A stretch of 26,931 nucleotides of DNA from a virus: the IMG/VR virus record IMGVR_UViG_3300037264_006580, positions 1 through 26,931 of that record, one strand, 5' to 3'. Of this stretch, positions 16,196-23,014 are shown piece after piece (within the stretch, counting starts at the first letter, position 1; every line of letters begins with the position of its first letter). The notes below the pieces were generated by a model that searched no databases, was not told where the DNA came from, and saw only the letters and a program-made list of their open reading frames with translations. Both the position numbers and the translations under genes were made by a program.

Positions 16196-16570
16196 GTTTC
16201 CCCCGCGCGCGAGAAGAGCACGGGGGTGTTAGATATAAAATAAATGGTCACCAACCCGTTTCCCCCGCGCGCGAGAAGAGCACGGGGCTACGACCAAACG
16301 AATATAGATTTTTATCCTGTTTCCCCCGCGCGCGAGAAGAGCACGGGAACGGTACGAAAAAAAAGTTTTAGTAAACCAAGTTTCCCCCGCGCGTAGAGAA
16401 CACAGCGGGTGTGATTACCCAGAAATCTATTTATTGGCCACTTTCCCCCGCGCGTAGAGAACACGGACAGATTAAACGATGTGTAATGTCTATATTTACC
16501 TGTTTCCCACGCGCGAGAAGAACACTAATCTAGCTACATTTAATTGATTCCCTGTTTCCCCCGCGCGTAG
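16196..16570 (+). CRISPR. CRISPR-like array, 7 repeats, period 61, three self-matching spacers
   Basis: Repeat starts are at 16196, 16258, 16319, 16380, 16441, 16502 and 16554. Repeats 1-3 are identical, 29 nt, beginning GTTTCCCCCGCGCG and ending GAGAAGAGCACGGG; repeats 4-7 share the GTTTCCCCCGCGCG part but diverge, and the last is cut to 17 nt. Spacers are 32-33 nt, so unit length equals that of type I-E arrays, although the 3' half of the repeat does not form the usual I-E stem. Spacers 1, 2 and 3 match 25686-25718 (exact), 14046-14077 (28-nt core) and 21988-22019 (exact). I found no match for spacers 4-6 in the window. Degeneration toward the right suggests the leader is on the left, beside the TnpB-like gene. 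Read on the other strand, the repeat would end GGGGGAAAC, so orientation is not settled. No cas1, cas2, cas6 or Cascade gene is present. Confidence 0.85.
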
Positions 16571-16670
16571 GCCTTATTCCCAATGATGACACATGTTAAC
16601 TGCGTATTTCCTGCGTATTTTCTACCGCAATTGAGGGCTTCCCAATTAATAAAATAATATTCCATATTTA
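16571..16670. other. AT-rich spacer between array and regulator promoter
   Basis: 100 bases with no gene; contains a short direct repeat CTGCGTATTT (near 16599-16620). A leftward promoter is possible on the - strand (TTGTGT overlapping the first operator at 16671-16689, then TATTTT 17 bases on), which would transcribe the array from its right end. Confidence 0.35.
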
Positions 16671-16761
16671 TTGACACAACGTATTGTGTGTATAACTATT
16701 GACACAACGCATTGTGTGTATAACTATTGACACAACGCATTGTGTGTAATATAATGGAATT
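16671..16761 (+). promoter_or_regulatory. Triple operator and promoter of XRE regulator; leaderless start
   Basis: Three near-identical 28-bp units, each TTGACACAACG(T/C)ATTGTGTGT plus linker. Each holds the dyad ACACAA-N4-TTGTGT (16674-16689, 16702-16717, 16730-16745). The third unit supplies a consensus promoter: TTGACA at 16727-16732, 17-bp spacer, TATAAT at 16750-16755. The ATG of the next gene is at 16762, 7 bases after the -10, so transcription should begin on or beside the start codon, giving a leaderless mRNA like lambda cI from PRM. Operators overlapping the -35/-10 spacer imply repression, most simply by the XRE protein itself. Confidence 0.85.
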
Positions 16762-17004
16762 ATGAGCTTAACGAATAGAAACTTTAATCACAATAAATTT
16801 AAAAAGCTGTTTTTTGAACGCATCGGAAATGTTTCTGCTGAAGAGTTTCTTTACATAAAAAGGAAGGAGGGTCGTCTTAAATTGAGTCGAGGGACACTTT
16901 ATAACTGGCTGACAGGAAACGCGACTCCTAGCATGTCAAGATTCCTAGAGCTATGTGACATTCTTGGCTGTTCAGCGGAGAGTTTTTTTGAAAAAAAATC
17001 TTAA
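16762..17004 (+). CDS. XRE/Cro-CI-type transcription regulator
   Basis: Product is 80 residues. FKKLFFERIGNVSAEEFLYIKRKEGRLKLSRGTLYNWLTGNATPSMSRFLELCDILGCSAESFF fits the HTH_3 fold; the recognition helix would be RGTLYNWLTGN. It has no ribosome site because the promoter's start coincides with the ATG (leaderless). Three dyad operators directly upstream suggest cooperative autoregulation. It is the first gene of the rightward accessory operon and, given the possible leftward promoter in the same operators, might also control the array. It is shorter than full CI repressors and lacks a peptidase domain, so it is Cro-like rather than an SOS-cleavable repressor. Confidence 0.8.
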   Translation: MSLTNRNFNHNKFKKLFFERIGNVSAEEFLYIKRKEGRLKLSRGTLYNWLTGNATPSMSRFLELCDILGCSAESFFEKKS

Positions 17005-17016
17005 CAGGAGGATGAC

Positions 17017-17148
17017 GTGCGTGAGGACATCAAATTGGGTTACTACGAGTTATGGAATAACATTTCGGAGAAAATCAAGTATGAAACAGGTGTTTTTACT
17101 ATCGATCTTGATGAAGTTTCTATCTATTTTGAAATCAACTTTAATTAA
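17017..17148 (+). CDS. 43-residue hypothetical protein, GTG start
   Basis: A perfect AGGAGG (17006-17011) lies 5 bases before GTG 17017. The product, VREDIKLGYYELWNNISEKI and on to FTIDLDEVSIYFEINFN, is acidic and amphipathic with no known family. It follows the regulator by 12 bases, so they share an mRNA. Possible role as a small anti-repressor or antitoxin-like partner is speculation. Confidence 0.55.
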   Translation: MREDIKLGYYELWNNISEKIKYETGVFTIDLDEVSIYFEINFN

Positions 17149-17201
17149 AAGGAGGGGGATAAGCAGATTTAAAAAACGATCTACCGGAATATGGGGACTA
17201 T

Positions 17202-17238
17202 AAAAAAAGCCCGCTTAAGCAGCAAAACAAAAGCGGGC
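17202..17238 (-). terminator. Rho-independent terminator-like hairpin for leftward transcription
   Basis: GCCCGCTT (17209-17216) pairs perfectly with AAGCGGGC (17231-17238), with a 14-nt loop. On the - strand the stem is followed directly by a T-run (A-run 17202-17208 on +), the classic layout; on the + strand no T-run follows. It would stop leftward transcription entering the regulator region, yet no leftward gene is recognised to its right. Confidence 0.6.
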
Positions 17239-17259
17239 AACCAAACAGAGGTGTATTCA

Positions 17260-17448
17260 ATGGACAGTTTAACAAAATGGAATGAATTTGAAAAGAAACA
17301 GACTCAGGGATCAATGAGCTTGGTCTATCTAAACCCTGAAGATCAGGGCTATGAAGTGCCTATAGGACGGCATAATTTGCCCTTATTTGAGCATATCCAC
17401 CCAATATTCCACCCTATTTTAAACAATCTTTCATCGAGGGGGGGCTAA
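17260..17448 (+). CDS. Hypothetical 62-residue protein
   Basis: ATG 17260 is preceded by AGAGGTG. An upstream ATG at 17191 in the same frame would include the terminator-like hairpin and has no ribosome site, so it is not chosen. Product begins MDSLTKWNEFEKKQ and contains a His/Pro-rich stretch (GRHNLPLFEHIHPIFHPIL). Unknown function. The next gene starts 4 bases after the stop. Confidence 0.6.
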   Translation: MDSLTKWNEFEKKQTQGSMSLVYLNPEDQGYEVPIGRHNLPLFEHIHPIFHPILNNLSSRGG

Positions 17449-17451
17449 GGA

Positions 17452-17679
17452 ATGGTTCTGGAAATAGCTGTCATCTCGTTAGCCCTCCTTTCAATGGTTA
17501 CGGTTGTGTACGTATCGATAAGCGATTTTTTCCGAAATAGAGCCCGGGAAAAAAAATGGGAGAAAGATAGCCTGGAATGGGAGAAAGCTAGACTGGAAAG
17601 GGAATGCAAGAAAAACAGCGGCCTCTGGGTTACGTGTGCTTATTGTGGCGGGGCTGTTAATTTAGAGATCGAAAAATGA
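17452..17679 (+). CDS. Membrane-anchored coiled-coil protein with CxxC
   Basis: Product is 75 residues: an N-terminal membrane segment (VLEIAVISLALLSMVTVVYV), a charged helix rich in Glu/Lys/Arg (about 28-55), then CAYCGG near the C-terminus. Ribosome site AAGG lies just before the ATG. It overlaps the next gene by ATGA. Function unknown; the single CxxC could bind metal in a dimer. Confidence 0.6.
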   Translation: MVLEIAVISLALLSMVTVVYVSISDFFRNRAREKKWEKDSLEWEKARLERECKKNSGLWVTCAYCGGAVNLEIEK

Positions 17680-18035
17680 ATTCATTTACTGATTTTAAAG
17701 AGCTGCCTCTTTGCCCGCCAGAGCCTTCAGATCACTGGCGATTGTTTGAGTGCACGTGTGGTAGTGAGGTTGAGGGGGATATAACAGATTTGATTTTTTG
17801 TGACGAGACGGCAACTGTTGTTTGTGGCGAGTGTCAAGTGACTGTAAACTTCCAGACACTTGAAAAGTTTGCGCCCGGACAAAACTGCACAACTGAGGTT
17901 ATTTGCCTGGCTTTTTACGAGTTTTTACAAAAGACCAGGAAAAGACATCTTTGCCCGCAGTTAATCCCTCCAGGAGAATACAGAAAATCTTTAGTGAACT
18001 TATTTTTGGAGGAACACAAGAGGGAGCTCCCGTAA
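17676..18035 (+). CDS. Cys-rich hypothetical protein, probable zinc ribbon
   Basis: Product is 119 residues, start in the ATGA overlap with the upstream gene. ECTCGSEVEGD...LIFCDETATVVCGECQV gives four spaced cysteines (CxC and CxxC), which look like a zinc ribbon at about residues 25-55. The C-terminal half is helical and basic. No family recognised. The stop abuts the next gene's ATG. Confidence 0.6.
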   Translation: MNSFTDFKELPLCPPEPSDHWRLFECTCGSEVEGDITDLIFCDETATVVCGECQVTVNFQTLEKFAPGQNCTTEVICLAFYEFLQKTRKRHLCPQLIPPGEYRKSLVNLFLEEHKRELP

Positions 18036-18305
18036 ATGAAAACTTATTCGAAAGAAGACTTGAAAGAGATCCTGGAAAAACATGAAAAATGGCTTAGGAA
18101 GGAAGAGGGGGGAGAATGTATAGACCTGTCAGGTGCTGATCTGTCATTTGTAGACCTGATAGCCGAAACACTGATAGCCGCAGACCCGTCAGACGCAGTC
18201 CCGTCAGACGCAACTCTGAGAAAAGTGGGCCAGATAGCCGCGATGCTGATAGCCGCAGACCTGAGAAAAGCAGGCCTGGAAGGCTCAATACAAGGAGAAG
18301 CTTGA
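18036..18305 (+). CDS. Degenerate pentapeptide-repeat protein
   Basis: Product is 89 residues. The first 27 (MKTYSKEDLKEILEKHEKWL then RKEEGGE) are nearly the same as those of the gene at 24576. After one good pentapeptide pair (LSGADLS) the repeats decay into irregular blocks (DLIAETLIAADPSDAVPSDA), built from variants of the 15-bp unit. The paralogue keeps clean A(D/N)LxG repeats, so this copy looks eroded by slippage and frame changes inside the repeat DNA. Pentapeptide proteins fold as right-handed beta helices and can mimic DNA; this one may no longer do so. Confidence 0.6.
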   Translation: MKTYSKEDLKEILEKHEKWLRKEEGGECIDLSGADLSFVDLIAETLIAADPSDAVPSDATLRKVGQIAAMLIAADLRKAGLEGSIQGEA

Positions 18306-18337
18306 GAAAAGATTTGTTAAAAAAAGGAGTTTTTTAA

Positions 18338-19243
18338 ATGGCCATTAAAGTGATCAAAGCATCGGATTTAAAAATAAATGGGAACCTAAACGTCTTGGTT
18401 TATGGCCCTCCCGGAATAGGTAAGACAACATTCGCAGCTACAGCCCCAAAACCGTTAATCATAGACGTAGAGGGGGGCACGATGTCGATTATGGATAGGG
18501 AGGTCGATATCGTTAAAGCTGTTACATCATACGACGTAAACGATGCCATTCAACACGCCATTTCAAATAAATACGAAACGATTGTTTTTGATAGCCTAAC
18601 GCGTTACTCGGAAATCCTGATGGATTCAATCCTATCAGAGGCGCGGGTAGCAAAGCCACAAATTCAACACTGGGGCGAATTGATAACCAGAATAAAAAAA
18701 GCAATATGGAAATTACAAACATACGACATCAATACGATTTTCATCTGCCTTGAAAAAGAATTCGAAGAAGACAAGCACGTCATAAAGAGGCCAATGTTAA
18801 ATGGGAACCTATCTCAGTCTATCCCCGCAATTATGGATGTCTGTGCGTATCTATACGTAAACGACCTTGGGGAACGGGTCATGTCCGTAAACGGAAACGC
18901 TCGATTCTACGCGAAGCATCGTACCCCTAGGCAGAATTCAATAAAAGAAGACATCGCCCCGGATTTTATGTATCTGAAAGAACGCATTTTCAACAAAATA
19001 AAGATCGAAAAAAATGTTCCAGCTGCTCCAATGGAGCAGCGATCTAATGGAACATCCATTCATATTGTTTCCGAACTTATGGAGAGAATCGAGAGGCTTT
19101 CCGAATTGAAGACCTTCCAGCTTGATTCATCAAAAATAATGGGGGAGGCTCAAATAAAGGTAAATCCAGACGAGTTTGATATCTTAAGTTCAATAGTTAA
19201 CGAACACCATAAAAACCTTAAAGAAAAGGCATCACATGTCTAA
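18338..19243 (+). CDS. Sak4-like RecA-fold ATPase (phage recombination)
   Basis: Product is 301 residues, AAAAAGGAG before the ATG. Walker A GPPGIGKT at residues 23-30, then PLIIDVEGG, Walker B TIVFDSLTR (Asp85) and a conserved sensor-like region: this is the 'phage nucleotide-binding protein' (AAA_24) group that includes Sak4 single-strand annealing proteins. It would promote strand annealing in phage recombination and replication. It is followed, with 8 bases of overlap, by a RecB-like nuclease and then an SSB-like protein, the usual three-part module. The C-terminal third is helical and less conserved. Confidence 0.85.
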   Translation: MAIKVIKASDLKINGNLNVLVYGPPGIGKTTFAATAPKPLIIDVEGGTMSIMDREVDIVKAVTSYDVNDAIQHAISNKYETIVFDSLTRYSEILMDSILSEARVAKPQIQHWGELITRIKKAIWKLQTYDINTIFICLEKEFEEDKHVIKRPMLNGNLSQSIPAIMDVCAYLYVNDLGERVMSVNGNARFYAKHRTPRQNSIKEDIAPDFMYLKERIFNKIKIEKNVPAAPMEQRSNGTSIHIVSELMERIERLSELKTFQLDSSKIMGEAQIKVNPDEFDILSSIVNEHHKNLKEKASHV

Positions 19244-19985
19244 AATAGCTTTACGCCAATCCCATTTGAAGCATTATTTTGATTGTCCAAAAAAGTTTGG
19301 TTTATCACTTGTTTATCCAATCGATGAATCAAAAGACGCTTTAAGAGAAGGATGTCTTTTTGAAGGGTTTTTGTTTGGTTTTAAAGGCGACAAAGACCTG
19401 GATGATCTTATCGGTAAAAAAAAGGATATAACAATTGATCGAATAAAGGCCCACGCAGAACAAGTCAAAGCCGCTAATTTTTTTTCAGAAGACGGTGAAA
19501 AATTTTGCAAACGTAGCTTAGAGGGGGATAGCTATACTCTAAACGGAGAATACGATTACGTCGGTATTATGCCAAGCTTTGGAGGTGATAAATTTATAGC
19601 CGACCTGAAATATACCGGGGATTTAATCCGTATTTGGGAATCGGCCCTTGAAAATCTGAATAAAAAGCAATTTTTTCAATCAGTCGTTTACCCTTACATA
19701 GAATGGAGGTTGACCGGCCAAATACTGCCATTCATCTACATAATAGTCGAAAACAAGTATGACCAGGCCATCATCAAAACAATAAAAGTGACTTCAACAA
19801 TTGCCGATTTTATGGAGTTGGAGGCGATGCTTACGATTATCGGGAATAGCAGCTTCCTAAAGGCAAATGAATTTGCTTGCGTCTCGAATTTTGGGAGATC
19901 ACGGTGCGAGTATTTGGAACATTGCCCAGTCGGTAGGTATCAAGTTGGGCAACCGCTAGAAATTTATTTTTCGGATTTAACTTAA
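19236..19985 (+). CDS. PD-(D/E)XK exonuclease, RecB/Cas4-like with possible Fe-S cluster
   Basis: Product is 249 residues. RecB-type motifs: Glu43 (CLFEGF), Asp107 in GEYDYVG, Asp123-x-Lys125 in IADLKYTG, and QSVVY (Gln148, Tyr152). Four cysteines, Cys17 near the N-terminus and Cys215, Cys224, Cys230 near the C-terminus, match the arrangement that holds an iron-sulphur cluster in Cas4/AddB nucleases. It probably resects DNA ends to feed the Sak4-like annealase encoded just upstream. Although Cas4-like, it is 3.7 kb from the array with no Cas1, so I place it in recombination rather than spacer acquisition. Confidence 0.8.
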   Translation: MSKIALRQSHLKHYFDCPKKFGLSLVYPIDESKDALREGCLFEGFLFGFKGDKDLDDLIGKKKDITIDRIKAHAEQVKAANFFSEDGEKFCKRSLEGDSYTLNGEYDYVGIMPSFGGDKFIADLKYTGDLIRIWESALENLNKKQFFQSVVYPYIEWRLTGQILPFIYIIVENKYDQAIIKTIKVTSTIADFMELEAMLTIIGNSSFLKANEFACVSNFGRSRCEYLEHCPVGRYQVGQPLEIYFSDLT

Positions 19986-19998
19986 AAAGGAGTAACTT

Positions 19999-20553
19999 AT
20001 GTCTTTCAATTTAAACGGGGATGACCTTCTTGAATACGAGAAGCAACGGCCAGCAACGCAAGCTGTACGTTTTCTAAACAAAGACCTAAAAAATGCGACG
20101 CTTAAAATAGTGAGGATTTTTAAGGAAAAAGAATCCGACACAGAAAAATACGTTCACCTTTACCTTGATGTTATTTCCAAGGTTGAATATGGAACACGAT
20201 TAGATGTTAAATATTACGATCGGGGCCCGGTTAAACTAGATAACGGGAAAGACATGCCTTCTCACAGATCACTATATAGATATGTCGTTGTGGCGTGCGG
20301 ATTTGTTGAAGACAAAGCAGAAATTCCGCCCATCATTGTTTCCTATTTCCAGCCAGAGCTGCTAATCGGGAAAATATTCACCTGTGACGTTGTTGTTAAA
20401 CCTAAACAAGATTCAGATAAATTTTGGTACAACCTATATTCTGTAAGGCCCGTTCAAGAACAATCTGAGGAAGGCATATTCCAAAGCGATACGCATCTCC
20501 TTATAGCTGAAGAAGAGCCTGGAGATAATCCCGCTGAATCGTTTAAGTTTTAA
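19999..20553 (+). CDS. DUF669-type single-strand DNA-binding protein
   Basis: Product is 184 residues with AAAAGGAG before the ATG. Pattern fits phage DUF669 proteins found with Sak4/ERF modules: a compact beta-rich body with HRSLYRYVVVACG..., VSYFQPELLIGKIFTCDVVVK and an acidic C-terminal tail ending in ESFKF, which resembles the partner-binding tip of SSB. It likely coats single-stranded DNA during phage recombination or replication. Third gene of the recombination module. Confidence 0.7.
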   Translation: MSFNLNGDDLLEYEKQRPATQAVRFLNKDLKNATLKIVRIFKEKESDTEKYVHLYLDVISKVEYGTRLDVKYYDRGPVKLDNGKDMPSHRSLYRYVVVACGFVEDKAEIPPIIVSYFQPELLIGKIFTCDVVVKPKQDSDKFWYNLYSVRPVQEQSEEGIFQSDTHLLIAEEEPGDNPAESFKF

Positions 20554-20576
20554 TGAGTCATTAAGGAGCACCATAA

Positions 20577-21227
20577 ATGAAAAAAGCACTAACAAAAACC
20601 GATACCCCCTTACTTTTTCATATCGAAGGGGAGTGTCGTAAAGATGGGAAAAATAAATTTATGATCGGGGACTGCACCGGGCTTAGAGGAGACTGCACCG
20701 GGCTTAGCGGGGACTGCACCGGGCTTATAGGGGACTGCACCGGGCTTAGAGGAGACTGCACCGGGCTTAGAGGAGACTGCACATGGCTTACCGGAGACTG
20801 CACCAGGCTTAGAGGGGACTGCACCGGGCTTTACGGAAACTGCTCCGGGCTTACCGGAGACTGCACCGGGCTTAGAGGAGACTGCACATGGCTTATAGGG
20901 GACTGCACCGGGCTTAGAGGAGACTGCACCGGGCTTAGCGGGGACTGCACCGGGCTTTACGGAGACTGCACCGGGCTTAGAGGAGACTGCACCGGGCTTA
21001 TAGGGGACTGCACAGGGCTTATAGGGGACTGCACCGGGCTTAGAGGAGACTGCGCCGGGCTTTACGGGGACTGCTCCGGGCTTTCCGGGAGCTGCACCGG
21101 GCTTTACGGGAGCTGCACCGGGCTTAGAGGGAACTGCACCGGGCTTAGCGGGGATTTAGATGAATGCGATATCTCCGAATATGAAAGAGATGCATTAATC
21201 GATATCTTAATGTTAGTAAAATCATAA
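20577..21227 (+). CDS. Cys-heptapeptide repeat protein (23 repeats), copy A
   Basis: Product is 216 residues: a 30-residue head (MKKALTKTDTPLLFHIEGEC...), then 23 repeats of seven residues, G-D-C-T-G-L-x, then an acidic 25-residue tail beginning GDLDECDIS. Cys recurs every seventh residue. The last position of the unit varies (R, S, I, Y, T) while the rest is nearly fixed; a few units have W or R in place of the second Gly. Such strict periodicity suggests a beta-solenoid with a Cys ladder on one face and a variable column on another. The length is set by a 21-bp tandem repeat. A paralogue lies at 23979. No function is known to me; DNA mimicry or ice/metal binding can only be guessed. Confidence 0.75.
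   Translation: MKKALTKTDTPLLFHIEGECRKDGKNKFMIGDCTGLRGDCTGLSGDCTGLIGDCTGLRGDCTGLRGDCTWLTGDCTRLRGDCTGLYGNCSGLTGDCTGLRGDCTWLIGDCTGLRGDCTGLSGDCTGLYGDCTGLRGDCTGLIGDCTGLIGDCTGLRGDCAGLYGDCSGLSGSCTGLYGSCTGLRGNCTGLSGDLDECDISEYERDALIDILMLVKS
20667..21149 (+). repeat. 21-bp tandem repeat, 23 units
   Basis: Units of GG(G/A)GACTGCACCGGGCTT plus one variable codon (AGA, AGC, ATA, TAC, ACC). Unlike the tail-fibre repeat, units agree at the DNA level almost everywhere except that codon, a sign of recent unit exchange or slippage with change focused on one position. Confidence 0.95.
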
Positions 21228-21476
21228 ATGTCTAACGACTACGACTTTCAAAGAGGCTTTCCAGTTCAAAAGGCAATGCCTCTGGATGACTTTGTGATTA
21301 GTGTGAATCTAACAAGAATTGCAACTGCTATTTATCAGAAAACAGGATTGCCCATCGCTACCGTTTACCTAAAATTAAAAGAGCTGGATATCTCTTTTCC
21401 AAGATGGCCTAAATTAAGCCAAAGCCAAAAAGACTCGCTTCTCCACCAAATTATTTCTGAACTAGAAAAAGGATAA
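21228..21476 (+). CDS. Hypothetical 82-residue protein, HTH-like C-terminus
   Basis: Starts directly after the previous stop. Product has TRIATAIYQKTGLPIATVYLKLKELDI, which could be a helix-turn-helix, followed by a helical tail. No family recognised. It is the last gene before a new promoter, so it likely ends the transcription unit that starts at the Sak4 module or earlier. Confidence 0.55.
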   Translation: MSNDYDFQRGFPVQKAMPLDDFVISVNLTRIATAIYQKTGLPIATVYLKLKELDISFPRWPKLSQSQKDSLLHQIISELEKG

Positions 21477-21487
21477 AATTAAATTGT

Positions 21488-21515
21488 TTGACTTGTCTAT
21501 TTCTTGGGATATAAT
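21488..21515 (+). promoter_or_regulatory. Probable promoter of second XRE gene
   Basis: TTGACT at 21488-21493 and TATAAT at 21510-21515, spacing 16, in the only sizeable gap of this region. The start at 21550 follows a normal AAAAGGGG ribosome site, unlike the leaderless regulator at 16762. Confidence 0.65.
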
Positions 21516-21549
21516 AATTACAATGTATTTTAATTTAAAAGGGGATTAG

Positions 21550-21804
21550 ATGAAAGAACTGAAAAATTTAGGCCGCATCATTCGATCAATTAGGCAATCT
21601 AAAAAAATGACGCTTATTGACCTTCAGTTGGCTTATAATCATCGATTCCATACAAAGATAAGTCACGCGACATTTTCTAACTGGGAACGCGGGAATACTG
21701 AACCATCCGTTATCGGCCTACACCGCCTCTCCCTTATTCTTAATTATGATTTTTTAGAGGAATTCAGCTTAAAAAACAGGCTAAAAAAAGAGGAGGGGAA
21801 ATGA
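21550..21804 (+). CDS. XRE-family regulator
   Basis: Product is 84 residues: LGRIIRSIRQSKKMTLIDLQLAYNHRFHTKISHATFSNWERGNTEPSVIGLHRLSLIL is a standard HTH_3 domain, ISHATFSNWERG being the recognition part. It has its own promoter and overlaps the following gene by ATGA, so it probably controls the DUF6291-like gene. Cro-like size, no ligand or peptidase domain. Confidence 0.8.
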   Translation: MKELKNLGRIIRSIRQSKKMTLIDLQLAYNHRFHTKISHATFSNWERGNTEPSVIGLHRLSLILNYDFLEEFSLKNRLKKEEGK

Positions 21805-22787
21805 AAAAAGCGTCCTTTATTTTTCATATCGACTCCCTGGATATTTTAGACAGCATGACAGATGAACAAGCTGGCAAATTTTTGAAAATAATTATCAAAT
21901 ATCAAAAAACTGGTAAATTTCCGGACGTGGATTTTGGAATGAAAATGGCGATAACTCCGTTTATAAATCAGTTTCGACGCGATGAAGAACGGTACGAAAA
22001 AAAAGTTTTAGTAAACCAAGCAAACGGAAAAAATGGTGGGCGGCCTCTAAAAAATAGAGCTCAAAAAAACCCATCAAAACCCAAAAAACCCAGTGGGTTT
22101 ACTGATAACCCAGACAAACCCAATGAAACCCACCTAAAGCCGAATAACCATGATAATGATAATGATAATGATAATGATAATGATAATGAGAATGATAATG
22201 AGAATGATAATGAGAATAAAAATAAAAAGACTTCTTCGTCGTCTTCTTACAAAAAAACAAAACCGACGACGACGACGAATTTTATAAAAATTTATTTTGG
22301 GAAATCAAAAAACGACCCCGATAGTCTTCGGAGTAAATTTATTCGGGTACTGGAAAACGATGAGTCAATTGAAAACCCGAATTCGTATATTGGGCCAGTG
22401 GATTCGGAGTTCAGAGAGCTAAAAAAATCCGGTAGCCAGGAGGAAATCACGGCTTGGTTGGACACGAAGAAAAACAAAATTTTAGAATTTGAAATAGCCA
22501 AGAGAGAGAAAGAAATTACGGATAAAAAAGTGAAAGAAGACAAAGCTTTACAGGATAAAGAACAAAAGGACGCCTTGGAGTTTGAAAATAAAAAAAACAA
22601 AGAAATAGCCAAATATATAGGCTCTCTGGACGATCAAGCCAAACTAGCCATACAGCAAGAGGCAGAGAGGCGGATAATCGATAGTTCACACGGGTTTTTA
22701 AAGCGAGCACAGATAAACCCACTTGCACTAAAAAACAATGTAGCGGCCATTGCCTGGGAAATAATTTCAAATGAAGAGGCTGATTAA
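21801..22787 (+). CDS. DUF6291-like replication-associated protein; holds protospacer 3
   Basis: Product is 328 residues. The N-terminal about 80 residues (FIFHIDSLDILDSMTDEQAGKF, PFINQFRRDEERYEKK, ANGKNGGRP) follow the DUF6291 pattern found in phage replication genes, usually linked with DnaD-like or helicase-loader functions. A low-complexity Asp/Asn/Glu linker (about 117-140) and a Ser/Thr/Lys stretch separate it from a charged helical C-terminal region. Bases 21988-22019, in the conserved RDEERYEKKVLVNQA segment, equal spacer 3 of the phage array exactly. A guide-directed block about 190 bases into the gene could stop its transcription. Replication role is inferred from the family and position. 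Confidence 0.7.
   Translation: MKKASFIFHIDSLDILDSMTDEQAGKFLKIIIKYQKTGKFPDVDFGMKMAITPFINQFRRDEERYEKKVLVNQANGKNGGRPLKNRAQKNPSKPKKPSGFTDNPDKPNETHLKPNNHDNDNDNDNDNDNENDNENDNENKNKKTSSSSSYKKTKPTTTTNFIKIYFGKSKNDPDSLRSKFIRVLENDESIENPNSYIGPVDSEFRELKKSGSQEEITAWLDTKKNKILEFEIAKREKEITDKKVKEDKALQDKEQKDALEFENKKNKEIAKYIGSLDDQAKLAIQQEAERRIIDSSHGFLKRAQINPLALKNNVAAIAWEIISNEEAD
21988..22019 (+). other. Protospacer matching array spacer 3
   Basis: All 32 bases of spacer 3 (16348-16379) are identical here, on the gene's sense strand; base 22020 also agrees with the first base of the next repeat. 5' flank is GATGAAG, 3' flank GCAAACG. Confidence 0.97.
22151..22215 (+). repeat. TGATAA/TGAGAA microsatellite
   Basis: About ten 6-bp units (TGATAA, then TGATAATGAGAA forms) encoding an Asp-Asn/Glu-Asn linker. 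It is in phase and a length change of one unit keeps frame, so linker length can vary freely. Confidence 0.9.
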
Positions 22788-22790
22788 TTT

Positions 22791-22970
22791 ATGACAAAAA
22801 AACGTGAACTTATGGTGCTTTTTAACGAGTTGAAATCGAGCCCAGACGAATTCATAAGGGCCTTATCTGTTGCAACAGAATTACTAAAAAATGAGGGGAA
22901 TTCTAGTCCAAGTGAATTTGAGGTTAGAGAAAAAATTCGGGATTTGATAGCACTCGGGGAAAAGTTTTGA
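22791..22970 (+). CDS. Hypothetical 59-residue helical protein
   Basis: ATG 22791 follows the previous stop by 3 bases. The product MTKKRELMVLFNELKSSPDE...EVREKIRDLIALGEKF is charged and helical, without a known family. Codon use and lack of stops over 60 codons directly behind the DUF6291-like gene suggest it is real. Confidence 0.55.
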   Translation: MTKKRELMVLFNELKSSPDEFIRALSVATELLKNEGNSSPSEFEVREKIRDLIALGEKF

Positions 22971-23014
22971 TGGCCGGAAATTCTTTACTACGGGCAATAT
23001 GATATTAACTGGCT

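Noticed and set aside
16174-16371. 65-codon + strand ORF rich in FPRAREEHG
   Set aside because: It is the translation of array repeats and spacers; the repeating peptide comes from the CRISPR-like repeat, with no ribosome site.
19236-19985. Cas4 acquisition nuclease for the array
   Set aside because: Motifs are Cas4-like, but the gene sits between Sak4-like and DUF669 genes, far from the array and without Cas1/Cas2; recombination nuclease fits better.
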